From positions 1 through 13,187 of the forward strand of contig CAYRKT010000043.1 in assembly GCA_964425005.1 (NCBI GenBank): a DNA stretch of 13,187 nucleotides, written 5' to 3'. Positions 1 to 5,711 of this stretch are shown here, piece after piece; position 1 is the stretch's first letter, and each line of letters begins with the position of its first letter. The notes beneath the pieces are model-generated. The model was given only the letters and a program-made list of their open reading frames with translations, made no database searches and was not told where the DNA came from. This DNA comes from CAYRKT01 sp964425005. Lineage in GTDB: Bacteria > Synergistota > Synergistia > CAYRKT01. The position numbers and the translations under genes are program-made.

Positions 1-170
1 GCCTTGACCCTCCTGGCCCCCTTCAGGCTGAGGGAGGCCACCACCTCCAGCCCACCCCCCTCGAGGAAGGCGCATATCGTCGTGGTGGCCCTGAGCACGT
101 CCACCACCACGGCCGCTAGATCCCCCGGGGGGACGGAGGAACCTGGCTCCAGCAAGGTGAAAATTTTCAC
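1..170 (-). CDS. comB: 2-phosphosulfolactate phosphatase (ComB family), N-terminal fragment
   Basis: Truncated by the left edge of the window; 56 codons are visible. Read on the minus strand from a GTG, it gives VKIFTLLEPGSS, then a hydrophobic strand running into VVVDVLRATTTI and AFLEGGG. The D-V-L-R-A-T-T-T block is the signature near the start of ComB proteins, Mg2+-dependent phosphatases that remove phosphate from 2-phosphosulfolactate, classically in coenzyme M synthesis. Many bacteria without coenzyme M carry homologues, so the physiological substrate here is open. The GTG is chosen because a GGGAGG sits about 8 nt upstream and the methionine-like start falls just before the first beta strand, as in the family. 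The gene is transcribed away from the dehydrogenase operon. Family assignment is quite sure; function in this organism is not. Confidence 0.8.
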   Translation of the reverse strand, partial: MKIFTLLEPGSSVPPGDLAAVVVDVLRATTTICAFLEGGGLEVVASLSLKGARRVK

Positions 171-238
171 AACGATCGCCCTCCCGGGCTTTCAAGGCCC
201 ATCGTGTTTTCTTTGAGGCCCGTTATCCTCGCAGGTTC

Positions 239-244
239 ATTATA
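239..244 (-). promoter_or_regulatory. Promoter -10 box for the comB-like gene
   Basis: The minus strand carries a perfect TATAAT hexamer about 70 nt upstream of the comB GTG, implying a leader of roughly 60 nt. The sequence 17 bp further upstream (TATTCA) matches the -35 consensus at only three positions, so the call rests on the -10 element and its placement in the divergent intergenic region. Confidence 0.5.
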
Positions 245-336
245 CGGTGCTGGCTTAAAGCTGAATAGCAGGGGAAATCGTCGTTTTTGAGGTGCCCTTC
301 CCTCCATCCCTTGCGCCCCGATCGGGCTTGTGGTAT

Positions 337-346
337 TGATATATCA
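337..346. promoter_or_regulatory. 10-bp palindrome, possible operator
   Basis: TGATATATCA is a perfect 10-bp palindrome between the two divergent genes, about 18 nt upstream of the proposed -35 box of the dehydrogenase operon. A second perfect palindrome, CCCGATCGGG, lies at 317-326. Either could bind a dimeric regulator, but short palindromes also occur by chance and no regulator gene is in the window. Confidence 0.2.
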
Positions 347-363
347 GCCGAACAAAAAAACCA

Positions 364-391
364 TTCGCAACAGATAGCATATTTATATAAG
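364..391 (+). promoter_or_regulatory. Candidate promoter of the dehydrogenase operon
   Basis: TTCGCA (364-369), a 16-bp spacer and TATAAG (386-391) fit a sigma-70-type promoter; the -10 matches consensus at five of six positions. The stretch around 351-392 is markedly AT-rich in an otherwise GC-rich window. Transcription would begin near 398 and give a leader of about 90 nt before the first gene. The -35 box is weak, so an activator might be needed. Confidence 0.45.
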
Positions 392-397
392 TATGGT

Positions 398-487
398 GGG
401 AGGTGGTGTGCCGCGGCCTGGAGGTGGGGTTAGCGGGGTTATCTCTTAGGTCCAGGGGGGTTTAGACAGCTGGGGGGGTGTTTGGGT
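398..487 (+). other. G-rich 5' leader of the dehydrogenase operon
   Basis: This non-coding stretch has four runs of at least four guanines (426-429, 435-438, 455-460 and 472-478). The last is the ribosome-binding site of the first gene. The runs could form an intramolecular G-quadruplex in the mRNA, though two of the loops would be long (16 and 11 nt). No known riboswitch class was recognised. Confidence 0.3.
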
Positions 488-802
488 TTGAAGGGCTGGA
501 TAGAGGATCATCCCATCCTGGAGTTCAAGCATCCGCGCAGGGTGAAGTTCTACTTCGACGGCGTCGAGATGGAGGGCTACGAGGGCGAGCCCATAGCCAT
601 GGCCCTCCACGCCAACGGCGTGAGGGTCTACAGGCGGACCCCCAAGTACGATCACCCGAGGGGTTTCTTCTGCGCCATCGGCAAGTGCTCCTCTTGCTTC
701 ATGGTGGTCGACGGGGTTCCCAACGTGCGCACCTGCATAACGCCCCTGAGGGAGGGGATGCGGGTGGAGACTCAGCGCGGCAGGGGCAACCTGAGGGCCT
801 AG
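488..802 (+). CDS. HcnA-like [2Fe-2S] ferredoxin subunit of an amino-acid dehydrogenase
   Basis: A 104-residue protein with a plant-type [2Fe-2S] domain: C62-x4-C67-x2-C70-x12-C83, within FFCAIGKCSSC and GVPNVRTC. It matches HcnA and the N-terminal ferredoxin domain of sarcosine-oxidase or proline-dehydrogenase alpha subunits, which pass electrons from a flavoprotein partner. The TTG at 488 is preferred over TTG 482 because the GGGGGTG ribosome site ending at 480 is then 7 nt away, the same layout seen in the next two genes. It is the first gene of the operon, 15 nt ahead of the FAD subunit. In many homologous systems this domain is fused to that subunit; here it is separate. No signal peptide, so cytoplasmic. 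The family is sure, the substrate of the complex is not. Confidence 0.85.
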   Translation: MKGWIEDHPILEFKHPRRVKFYFDGVEMEGYEGEPIAMALHANGVRVYRRTPKYDHPRGFFCAIGKCSSCFMVVDGVPNVRTCITPLREGMRVETQRGRGNLRA

Positions 803-817
803 ACGGGGGTGTTTGGG

Positions 818-1921
818 GTGCTCGAGACGGACGTCCTGGTGATAGGGGGTGGGCCCGCGGGCCTGTGCGCCGCCATCGAGGCCTCTTCGGTGGGGGCAAG
901 CGTCGTGGTGGTGGATTCCGACTTGAGGCTCGGGGGACAGCTGATCAAGCAGACCCATAAGTTCTTTGGGTCGGCCAAGGAGTACGCCGGCACAAGGGGC
1001 TTTGTGATAGCCGACGTATTGCTGGAGGAGCTCGGGAAGAACGAGGGCAGGGTCAAAACCTTCACCAACACCACTGCCATAGGCTACTACCCCAAGGAGG
1101 ACGTGGTGGCCTGCGTGAGGGGTGAGGAGGAGTACTTCAAGGTGAGGGCCAGGGCGATAGTCGTGGCCACCGGCGCCCAGGAGAAGCTGATCCCCTTCCC
1201 CAACAACCACCTGCCCGGGGTGTACGGGGCCGGGGCCGTTCAGACCTTCATGAACGTCTACGGCGTGGTGCCCGGCAGGAGAGCGCTCATGGTGGGGGCC
1301 GGCAACATAGGGCTGATAGTGAGCTACCAGCTCCTGCAGGCCGGTGTGGACGTGGCCGGCATAGTGGAGTTCATGCCCAGGGTGGGCGGCTACTGGGTGC
1401 ACGCCGCAAAGGTTAGGAGGCTGGGCGTGCCCATATACCTCAGGCACACCATAAAGGAGGCCCACGGCAAGGAGGTGCTGGAGGGCGTCACGGTGATGAG
1501 GCTGGACGGGGAGGGCAGGCCCACCGGCGACGAGTTCTACGTGGAGTGCGACGTGCTCTGCCTGGCGGTGGGGCTTTCCCCCACGCTCGACATCCTGTGG
1601 CAGGCGGGCTGCGAGATGAAGTACGTGCCCCAGCTGGGGGGCTTCGTGCCGATCAGGAACGACCAGATGAGGACCTCCAACCCGAAGTTCTGGGTGGCCG
1701 GGGACGCCGCGGGCATAGAGGAGGCCTCTTCGGCCATGCTGGAGGGCAGGGTGGCGGGGCTCTCCGCCGCCTCCTACCTGGGCTACAGGCCGGCCGACTT
1801 CGAGGTGAGGATGAAGGAGTACTGGGGGAGGCTTTGGGCCCTCAGGGCTGGGGAGCCCGGGGTAAAGGTCATGGAGGGCTTGAGGCACGTGTTCAGCTGT
1901 CCTGCTCCGATAAGCCTTTAG
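818..1921 (+). CDS. HcnB/PdhA-like FAD/NAD(P)-fold oxidoreductase subunit
   Basis: A 367-residue pyridine-nucleotide-disulfide-oxidoreductase-type flavoprotein. An N-terminal Rossmann motif (GGGPAGL, residues 10-16) binds FAD; a second dinucleotide fold has GAGNIGL near 160; GDAAGIEEASSAMLEGR near 295 is the C-terminal FAD-contacting segment typical of HcnB and proline-dehydrogenase alpha subunits. GGQLIKQTHKFFGS near 40-52 is also characteristic of this subfamily, as I recall it. HcnB-type proteins usually carry a C-terminal BFD-like [2Fe-2S] domain; this one ends without it, and that domain is a separate gene at 2446. Start GTG 818 is chosen over GTG 809 because GGGGGTG lies 6 nt upstream of it. 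Likely relays electrons from the catalytic FAD subunit to an acceptor. Substrate unknown. Confidence 0.85.
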   Translation: MLETDVLVIGGGPAGLCAAIEASSVGASVVVVDSDLRLGGQLIKQTHKFFGSAKEYAGTRGFVIADVLLEELGKNEGRVKTFTNTTAIGYYPKEDVVACVRGEEEYFKVRARAIVVATGAQEKLIPFPNNHLPGVYGAGAVQTFMNVYGVVPGRRALMVGAGNIGLIVSYQLLQAGVDVAGIVEFMPRVGGYWVHAAKVRRLGVPIYLRHTIKEAHGKEVLEGVTVMRLDGEGRPTGDEFYVECDVLCLAVGLSPTLDILWQAGCEMKYVPQLGGFVPIRNDQMRTSNPKFWVAGDAAGIEEASSAMLEGRVAGLSAASYLGYRPADFEVRMKEYWGRLWALRAGEPGVKVMEGLRHVFSCPAPISL

Positions 1922-1933
1922 GGGGTGCTGGAG

Positions 1934-2443
1934 TTGAACCCTTCTGAGATGCTCTTCGCCAGCGGAGTTATACCTCCCGAGAGGGAGGCCGAGTTCGCCC
2001 CTCCCCGGGAGCTCTGGGAGAACAAGAGGAACGGCCTGGTGATAATAGAGTGCCCTCAGCGGATACCCTGCGATCCCTGCCACACGAGCTGTCCTACCTG
2101 GGCCGTCTTGCCCTTCAAGGACATAAACGACACGCCCAAGGTGGACTACTCGAAGTGCACCGGCTGCGCCATGTGCGTGGCGGCCTGCCCTGGGCTCGCC
2201 TGCTTCGTGGTGGATCTGACCTACGGGGGCGAGGACCAGGCCCTGATGAAGCTGCCCTACGAGATGCTCCCGGTCCCCCGCAAGGGCGAGGTGGTCCAGT
2301 GCCTCGACAGGGAGGGCAACGTGGTGGCCACGGGCGAGGTGGTGGCGGTGTTGGAGCCGCGCAGGGACAAGACCAGGGTGGTCCACGTGGTGGTCCCCAA
2401 GGACCTGGTCATGAGGATAAGGGCCATCAGGGTGGTGAGATAG
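1934..2443 (+). CDS. Two-cluster [4Fe-4S] ferredoxin subunit (PdhF-like)
   Basis: A 169-residue protein with two cysteine groups: C40-x5-C46-x2-C49-x3-C53-P, and the classic C75-x2-C78-x2-C81-x3-C85-P, plus C90. The phrase ECPQRIPCDPCHTSCP is typical of ferredoxins found beside HcnB/DadA-type dehydrogenases. About 75 C-terminal residues beyond the clusters are rich in beta strands (KGEVVQCLDREGN, TGEVVAV, TRVVHVVVP) and may dock onto the flavoproteins. TTG 1934 is preferred to GTG 1925 because GGGGGTG (1921-1927) is 6 nt before it. Twelve nucleotides separate it from the upstream gene. The predicted mass, about 18-19 kDa, agrees with my recollection of the pdhF product of Thermococcus proline dehydrogenase. 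Cluster assignment is sure; partner binding is inferred. Confidence 0.85.
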   Translation: MNPSEMLFASGVIPPEREAEFAPPRELWENKRNGLVIIECPQRIPCDPCHTSCPTWAVLPFKDINDTPKVDYSKCTGCAMCVAACPGLACFVVDLTYGGEDQALMKLPYEMLPVPRKGEVVQCLDREGNVVATGEVVAVLEPRRDKTRVVHVVVPKDLVMRIRAIRVVR

Positions 2444-2445
2444 CC

Positions 2446-2724
2446 GTGTCCGATAGGGAAGTGATCGTCTGTCGCTGCGAGGAAGTGACGCTGGGCGAGA
2501 TAAGGGAGTGGATAGAGAGGGGTTACGACACCGTGGACGAGCTCAAAAGGGTCCTGAGGGTGGGGATGGGGCCGTGCCAGGGCAGGGGTTGCACCGAGAT
2601 GATCATGAGGGAGATAGCCAGGATCACCGGTAAGCCCATCGCCGAGACCGGTCCCTCGAGACACAGGCCTCCGGTCAAGCCGGTCAAGCTGGGCACCATC
2701 GTCGAGGGGGTGAAGGAGGAATGA
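2446..2724 (+). CDS. BFD-like [2Fe-2S] protein (PdhX-like)
   Basis: A 92-residue protein starting with GTG. VCRCEEVT places C9 and C11, and GMGPCQGRGC places C44 and C49: the four ligands of bacterioferritin-associated-ferredoxin-like [2Fe-2S] domains. The tail RPPVKPVKLG is the motif that follows this domain when it forms the C terminus of HcnB or opine-oxidase subunits. Here the domain is a free-standing gene, two nucleotides after the ferredoxin gene and overlapping the next gene by four (ATGA), so translation of the two is probably coupled. Size and position fit the roughly 10-kDa PdhX subunit of archaeal four-subunit L-proline dehydrogenases. Role: electron relay inside the complex (inferred). 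Confidence 0.82.
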   Translation: MSDREVIVCRCEEVTLGEIREWIERGYDTVDELKRVLRVGMGPCQGRGCTEMIMREIARITGKPIAETGPSRHRPPVKPVKLGTIVEGVKEE

Positions 2725-3872
2725 GCGATCTCCCCAGGACCGCGGACGTGGTGGTGATCGGAGGCGGCGTGGTCGGCTGCTCCATAGCCTACAACCTCGC
2801 CAAGAGAGGGGTTAAGGAAGTGGTCCTGCTGGAGAAGGGAAGCCTCTGCTGCGGCTCCACCGGCAGGTGCGCCGCGGGCATAAGGGCCCAGTGGGGGACG
2901 GAGATGAACTGTCGCCTGGGGAAGGCGAGCTTGGACATCTTCGAGACCCTCTCCGAGGAGCTGGGAATGGACGTGGGGCTATACCAGGGCGGCTACCTGA
3001 TGATAGCCTACACGGAAAAGGAGCTCGAGCAGCTCAAGAAGAACGTGGCCCTGCAGAACAGCCTGGGCATAAGGTCCAAGATGATATCCCTCGACGAGGC
3101 CAGGGAGCTATCGCCCCACCTCAACCCCGAGGGGGCTTTGGGCTTCTTCTTCCACCACAGGGACGGACACGCCGATCCCTTCCTCACCACCTTCGCGTAC
3201 GCCGAGGCGGCCAAGAGGCTTGGGGTCAGGATATTTCGCTTCACCCAGTGCGTGGGCATAGAGGTGGAGTCGGGCAGGATAAGGGCGGTTAAGACCAACA
3301 GGGGAGAGATCCACACGCGGGTGGTGGTGAACGCCGCGGGGGGCTACTCCCAGGACGTGGCCGCCATGGCGGGGGTTTCCATACCCACTTACCCTGAGGT
3401 CCACGAGATCATGGTCACCGAGCCGGTGGAGAGGTTCGCCCAGCCCATGCACATGAGCTTCTCCGGCAACTTCTACATCATGCAGAGACCCCATGGCTCG
3501 GTGATAATGGGCTACGGCCCCGAGGAGCACGAGAAGAGCTACGAGTGCGGCAACACCGTCGAGTTCATGGAGGTCATGGCCAGGAAGGCCGTCAAGCTCC
3601 TGCCCGTCATGAGGGGGCTTCGGGTGGTGAGGCACTGGTCGGGCCTCTACGACATGACGCCGGACAAGCAGCCCATCATATGCGAGGCCGACGAGGTGAA
3701 GGGCTTCTTCATAGCCACCGGCTTCTCCGGCCACGGCTTCATGTTCGGTCCCATAACGGGGGTGGTGGTGGCCGAGATGATCATGGGGGAGGAGCCGTCG
3801 GTGCCGGTCCACATGCTCCACTACAGGCGCTTCGCCTGCGGGGAGCTGATACTGGAGCCCGCGGTGGTCTAG
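2721..3872 (+). CDS. FAD-dependent amino-acid/imino-acid dehydrogenase, DAO family (HcnC/PdhB-like catalytic subunit)
   Basis: A 383-residue DAO/DadA-family flavoprotein, likely the catalytic subunit oxidising an amino-acid C-N bond. The N terminus VVVIGGGVVG (G14, G16, G19) and E38 at the end of the second beta strand bind the ADP part of FAD. GSTGRCAAGIRAQWGTE at 46-62 resembles the flavin-proximal loop of sarcosine oxidase and proline-dehydrogenase beta subunits. The C-terminal WSGLYDMTPDKQPII and ATGFSGHGFMFGP form the conserved FAD-binding end. Length is almost that of Pyrococcus PDH beta (about 380). Candidate substrates are L-proline, sarcosine, pipecolate or another amino acid; sequence alone does not decide. 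There is no signal peptide or membrane span. It is the last gene of the tight five-gene run; 117 nt follow before the transporter. Confidence 0.83.
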   Translation: MSDLPRTADVVVIGGGVVGCSIAYNLAKRGVKEVVLLEKGSLCCGSTGRCAAGIRAQWGTEMNCRLGKASLDIFETLSEELGMDVGLYQGGYLMIAYTEKELEQLKKNVALQNSLGIRSKMISLDEARELSPHLNPEGALGFFFHHRDGHADPFLTTFAYAEAAKRLGVRIFRFTQCVGIEVESGRIRAVKTNRGEIHTRVVVNAAGGYSQDVAAMAGVSIPTYPEVHEIMVTEPVERFAQPMHMSFSGNFYIMQRPHGSVIMGYGPEEHEKSYECGNTVEFMEVMARKAVKLLPVMRGLRVVRHWSGLYDMTPDKQPIICEADEVKGFFIATGFSGHGFMFGPITGVVVAEMIMGEEPSVPVHMLHYRRFACGELILEPAVV

Positions 3873-3989
3873 TCCTGGGCTGTGGGCCTGAGGAAAGGGG
3901 GTGGTGTTTCCAAGCTAGGGGTGATCCTCGAGCCTTTCGCGAAGGGGGTTTGCTCTCACAGCAAGGAGAGAAAAGGGGGGTAAAGGGAG
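3873..3989 (+). other. Gap between dehydrogenase and transporter genes
   Basis: No clear terminator or promoter was found, so read-through into the transporter gene is likely. A 33-codon frame from GTG 3882 to TAA 3983 can be read here, but it has no recognisable motif or convincing ribosome site. The symporter's ribosome-binding site (GGGGGGT, 3975-3981) ends the gap. Confidence 0.4.
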
Positions 3990-5447
3990 ATGTCCTCTAA
4001 CAAGGAGCAGTGGGGAAGTAGATGGGGTCTCATACTTTCAGCCATAGGGATGGCCGTGGGCACCGGGAACATCTGGCGTTTCCCGCGCATATCCTCGGCC
4101 AACGGCGGTGGCTCCTTCGTCTTCGTATACATAGGGGCCTTCATACTGTGGGCCATACCCCTCCTGATGGCTGAGGCTGTGTGGGGCAAGGCCACCAGGA
4201 GGGGAGTGGTGGGGGCCTTCAAGGAGTTCCTGGGGGAGAAGTACACCTGGATGGGCGGGCTGGTGGGCTGGATCTCCTACGCCATAGCCTGCTACTACGC
4301 CGTGGTCATGGGCTACTGCGTGCGCTACTTCGTCTTCGCCATAACCGGCGTGATAAAGCCCGGGGTGGACACCGAGGCCCTCTGGAACAGCTTCATCAAC
4401 TCCTCGTCTCAGATGATGACCTTCCACATCGTGTCCATGATAATCGCCACCGTCATCATCCTTCGCGGGGTCAACAAAGGTCTTGAGCTCGCCAACAAGA
4501 TAATGATACCTGCCCTATTCGTGATGTTGATCGTGCTGGTGATAAGGGCCATCACCCTTCCCGGGGCGGTGAAGGGGCTCGAGTTCCTGTTCACCCCAAA
4601 GCTGGAGTACATCCTCAAGGGCAAGACCTGGCTCGAGGCCTTCACCCAGGCCGCCTGGTCCACCGGCGCTGGCTGGGCTCTGCTCCTGACCTACTACGTC
4701 TACGCCAAGGAGGACGAGGACATCACGCTCAACTGCACCATGACCTGCTTCGCCGACACCACGGCGGCTCTGTTGGCCGCCTTGGCCGTGATACCGACCA
4801 TCTTCGCCCTCTCCCCGGATCCGATGAAGGCCGTGGGTTCGGGCAACAACGGGCTCGCCTTCATCCACCTCACCAAGCTCTTTTCCGAGATGCCCGGTGG
4901 GATGCTGGCGGCCATGATCTTCTTCCTGGCTTTGATATTCGCCGCTTTGAGCTCGCTCCTGTCGATGCTTGAGCTGGCCACCAGGGTCCTGATAGACGCC
5001 GGCTGGGAGAGGGCCAAGGCCGCCCTGGCCGTGGGCGTGGTCACCACGATCCTGGGTCTCCCCTCCTCCTACAGGGCCTACATCCTGGAGAACCAGGACT
5101 GGGTCTGGGGCGTTGGGCTTCTGCTCAGCGGCATGTTCTTCTGGTACGGGGCCATCAAGAAGGGCGTGGACAAACTCTACGAGCAGTACATCAAGCCCAG
5201 CTCCGACATAGACGCTCCCTGGCTCTGGAAGCTCATCTACTTCTTCCCCATATGGTTCTTCTTGATAGTGGGCTGGTGGATGTACCAGGCCATCACCTGG
5301 TATCCCGGCGAGTGGTGGAAGCCCTTCCCGCTGGACAAGTACACCTACACCGTCGGCACCATGCTCTTCCAGTGGGCCATAGCCTTCGTGGTCATATACC
5401 TGCTCAACGACGTCCTCAACAGATGGGTGAAGCCCGTGAAGCGCTAG
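3990..5447 (+). CDS. Neurotransmitter:sodium symporter (NSS/LeuT family), Na+-dependent amino-acid importer
   Basis: A 485-residue polytopic membrane protein. Its first helix carries AIGMAVGTGNIWRFPR, the NSS signature. Residues G20, A22, V23 and N27 fall at the same numbers as the Na+-site residues of LeuT, and FAALSSLLSM near 317-326 gives S321/S322 where LeuT has T354/S355 (Na2 site), so Na+ coupling is expected. Helix 6 (AFTQAAWSTGAGWALLLTYY) has the unwound glycine region that contacts substrate. About 11-12 membrane segments are visible, ending in a C-terminal helix near 455-475 before the basic tail KPVKR. The substrate is presumably the amino acid used by the dehydrogenase upstream or by lat downstream; this is inferred from position. 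A small MetS-like gene follows after 28 nt. Start ATG has GGGGGGT about 8 nt upstream. Confidence 0.9.
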   Translation: MSSNKEQWGSRWGLILSAIGMAVGTGNIWRFPRISSANGGGSFVFVYIGAFILWAIPLLMAEAVWGKATRRGVVGAFKEFLGEKYTWMGGLVGWISYAIACYYAVVMGYCVRYFVFAITGVIKPGVDTEALWNSFINSSSQMMTFHIVSMIIATVIILRGVNKGLELANKIMIPALFVMLIVLVIRAITLPGAVKGLEFLFTPKLEYILKGKTWLEAFTQAAWSTGAGWALLLTYYVYAKEDEDITLNCTMTCFADTTAALLAALAVIPTIFALSPDPMKAVGSGNNGLAFIHLTKLFSEMPGGMLAAMIFFLALIFAALSSLLSMLELATRVLIDAGWERAKAALAVGVVTTILGLPSSYRAYILENQDWVWGVGLLLSGMFFWYGAIKKGVDKLYEQYIKPSSDIDAPWLWKLIYFFPIWFFLIVGWWMYQAITWYPGEWWKPFPLDKYTYTVGTMLFQWAIAFVVIYLLNDVLNRWVKPVKR

Positions 5448-5475
5448 CTTGGTCCCGCGGGGGAGGTGAAGCCGC

Positions 5476-5589
5476 ATGTGGCCCGTCATGATGGTGGTGG
5501 TGCTGGCCCTGGTCTTCGGGGGCTTCGGTTGGTGCATAAAGAAGTCTATGGAGGCCGAGGAGAGGAGGGCCTTCAAGAGGAGCAAATAG
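5476..5589 (+). CDS. MetS-like small single-span subunit of the NSS transporter
   Basis: A 37-residue protein, easy to miss by length filters. ATG 5476 has an excellent ribosome site (GGAGGTGA, 5462-5469) at 6-7 nt. The product is one hydrophobic helix (PVMMVVVLALVFGGFGWCI) followed by a charged basic tail (KKSMEAEERRAFKRSK). Small proteins of this design, with a GG pair late in the helix, are encoded directly after NSS transporters and are known as MetS in the Corynebacterium methionine/alanine importer MetPS, where the small subunit is needed for transport. Position 28 nt after the symporter, and a terminator directly after it, support a real gene of this operon. Exact family membership is by resemblance only. 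Confidence 0.72.
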   Translation: MWPVMMVVVLALVFGGFGWCIKKSMEAEERRAFKRSK

Positions 5590-5616
5590 GGCTGGTCCTT
5601 CGCCCGTCGATCTCCC

Positions 5617-5642
5617 AGGGGCACCCCTTCGGGGGTGCCCTT
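5617..5642 (+). terminator. Hairpin terminator with UUCG tetraloop
   Basis: An 11-bp stem (GGGGCACCCC against GGGGTGCCCT, one G-U pair, plus an outer A-T) is closed by C(UUCG)G, an exceptionally stable RNA tetraloop. The following bases (TTGAAATATTT) are AT-rich but not a pure T tract. It lies 27 nt after the small transporter subunit and ends the operon. Confidence 0.75.
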
Positions 5643-5669
5643 GAAATATTTAAAAATGAACGTTATCAT
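5641..5669 (+). promoter_or_regulatory. Promoter of lat
   Basis: TTGAAA (5641-5646), a 17-bp spacer and TATCAT (5664-5669) each match the sigma-70 consensus at five of six positions with ideal spacing. Transcription would start near 5676, giving a leader of about 36 nt to the lat ATG. The -35 box overlaps the last bases of the upstream terminator, so the two units are packed back to back. Confidence 0.65.
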
Positions 5670-5711
5670 ATGCCTTGCCGGATTTATTAAAATTTCGCGG
5701 AGGGATGTCCG

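Noticed and set aside
4..216. 70-codon + strand frame at the left edge
   Set aside because: It is antisense to the comB-like gene, whose D-V-L-R-A-T-T-T signature is unmistakable.
393..449. 18-codon leader peptide (ATG to TAG) before the dehydrogenase operon
   Set aside because: Its ATG lies only 2 nt after the proposed -10 box, so it would precede the transcription start, and it has no ribosome site.
446..2386. 646-codon open frame on the minus strand
   Set aside because: It is antisense to four well-supported genes, its product is rich in H, P, G and L with no domain, and it is explained by the GC-rich, AGG-rich codon pattern on the other strand.
488..3872. Hydrogen cyanide synthase HcnABC
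   Set aside because: Subunits 1, 2 and 5 are homologous to HcnA, B and C, but the extra [4Fe-4S] ferredoxin gene, the separate BFD-like gene, the A-F-X-B order and the amino-acid transporter next door fit an amino-acid dehydrogenase better.
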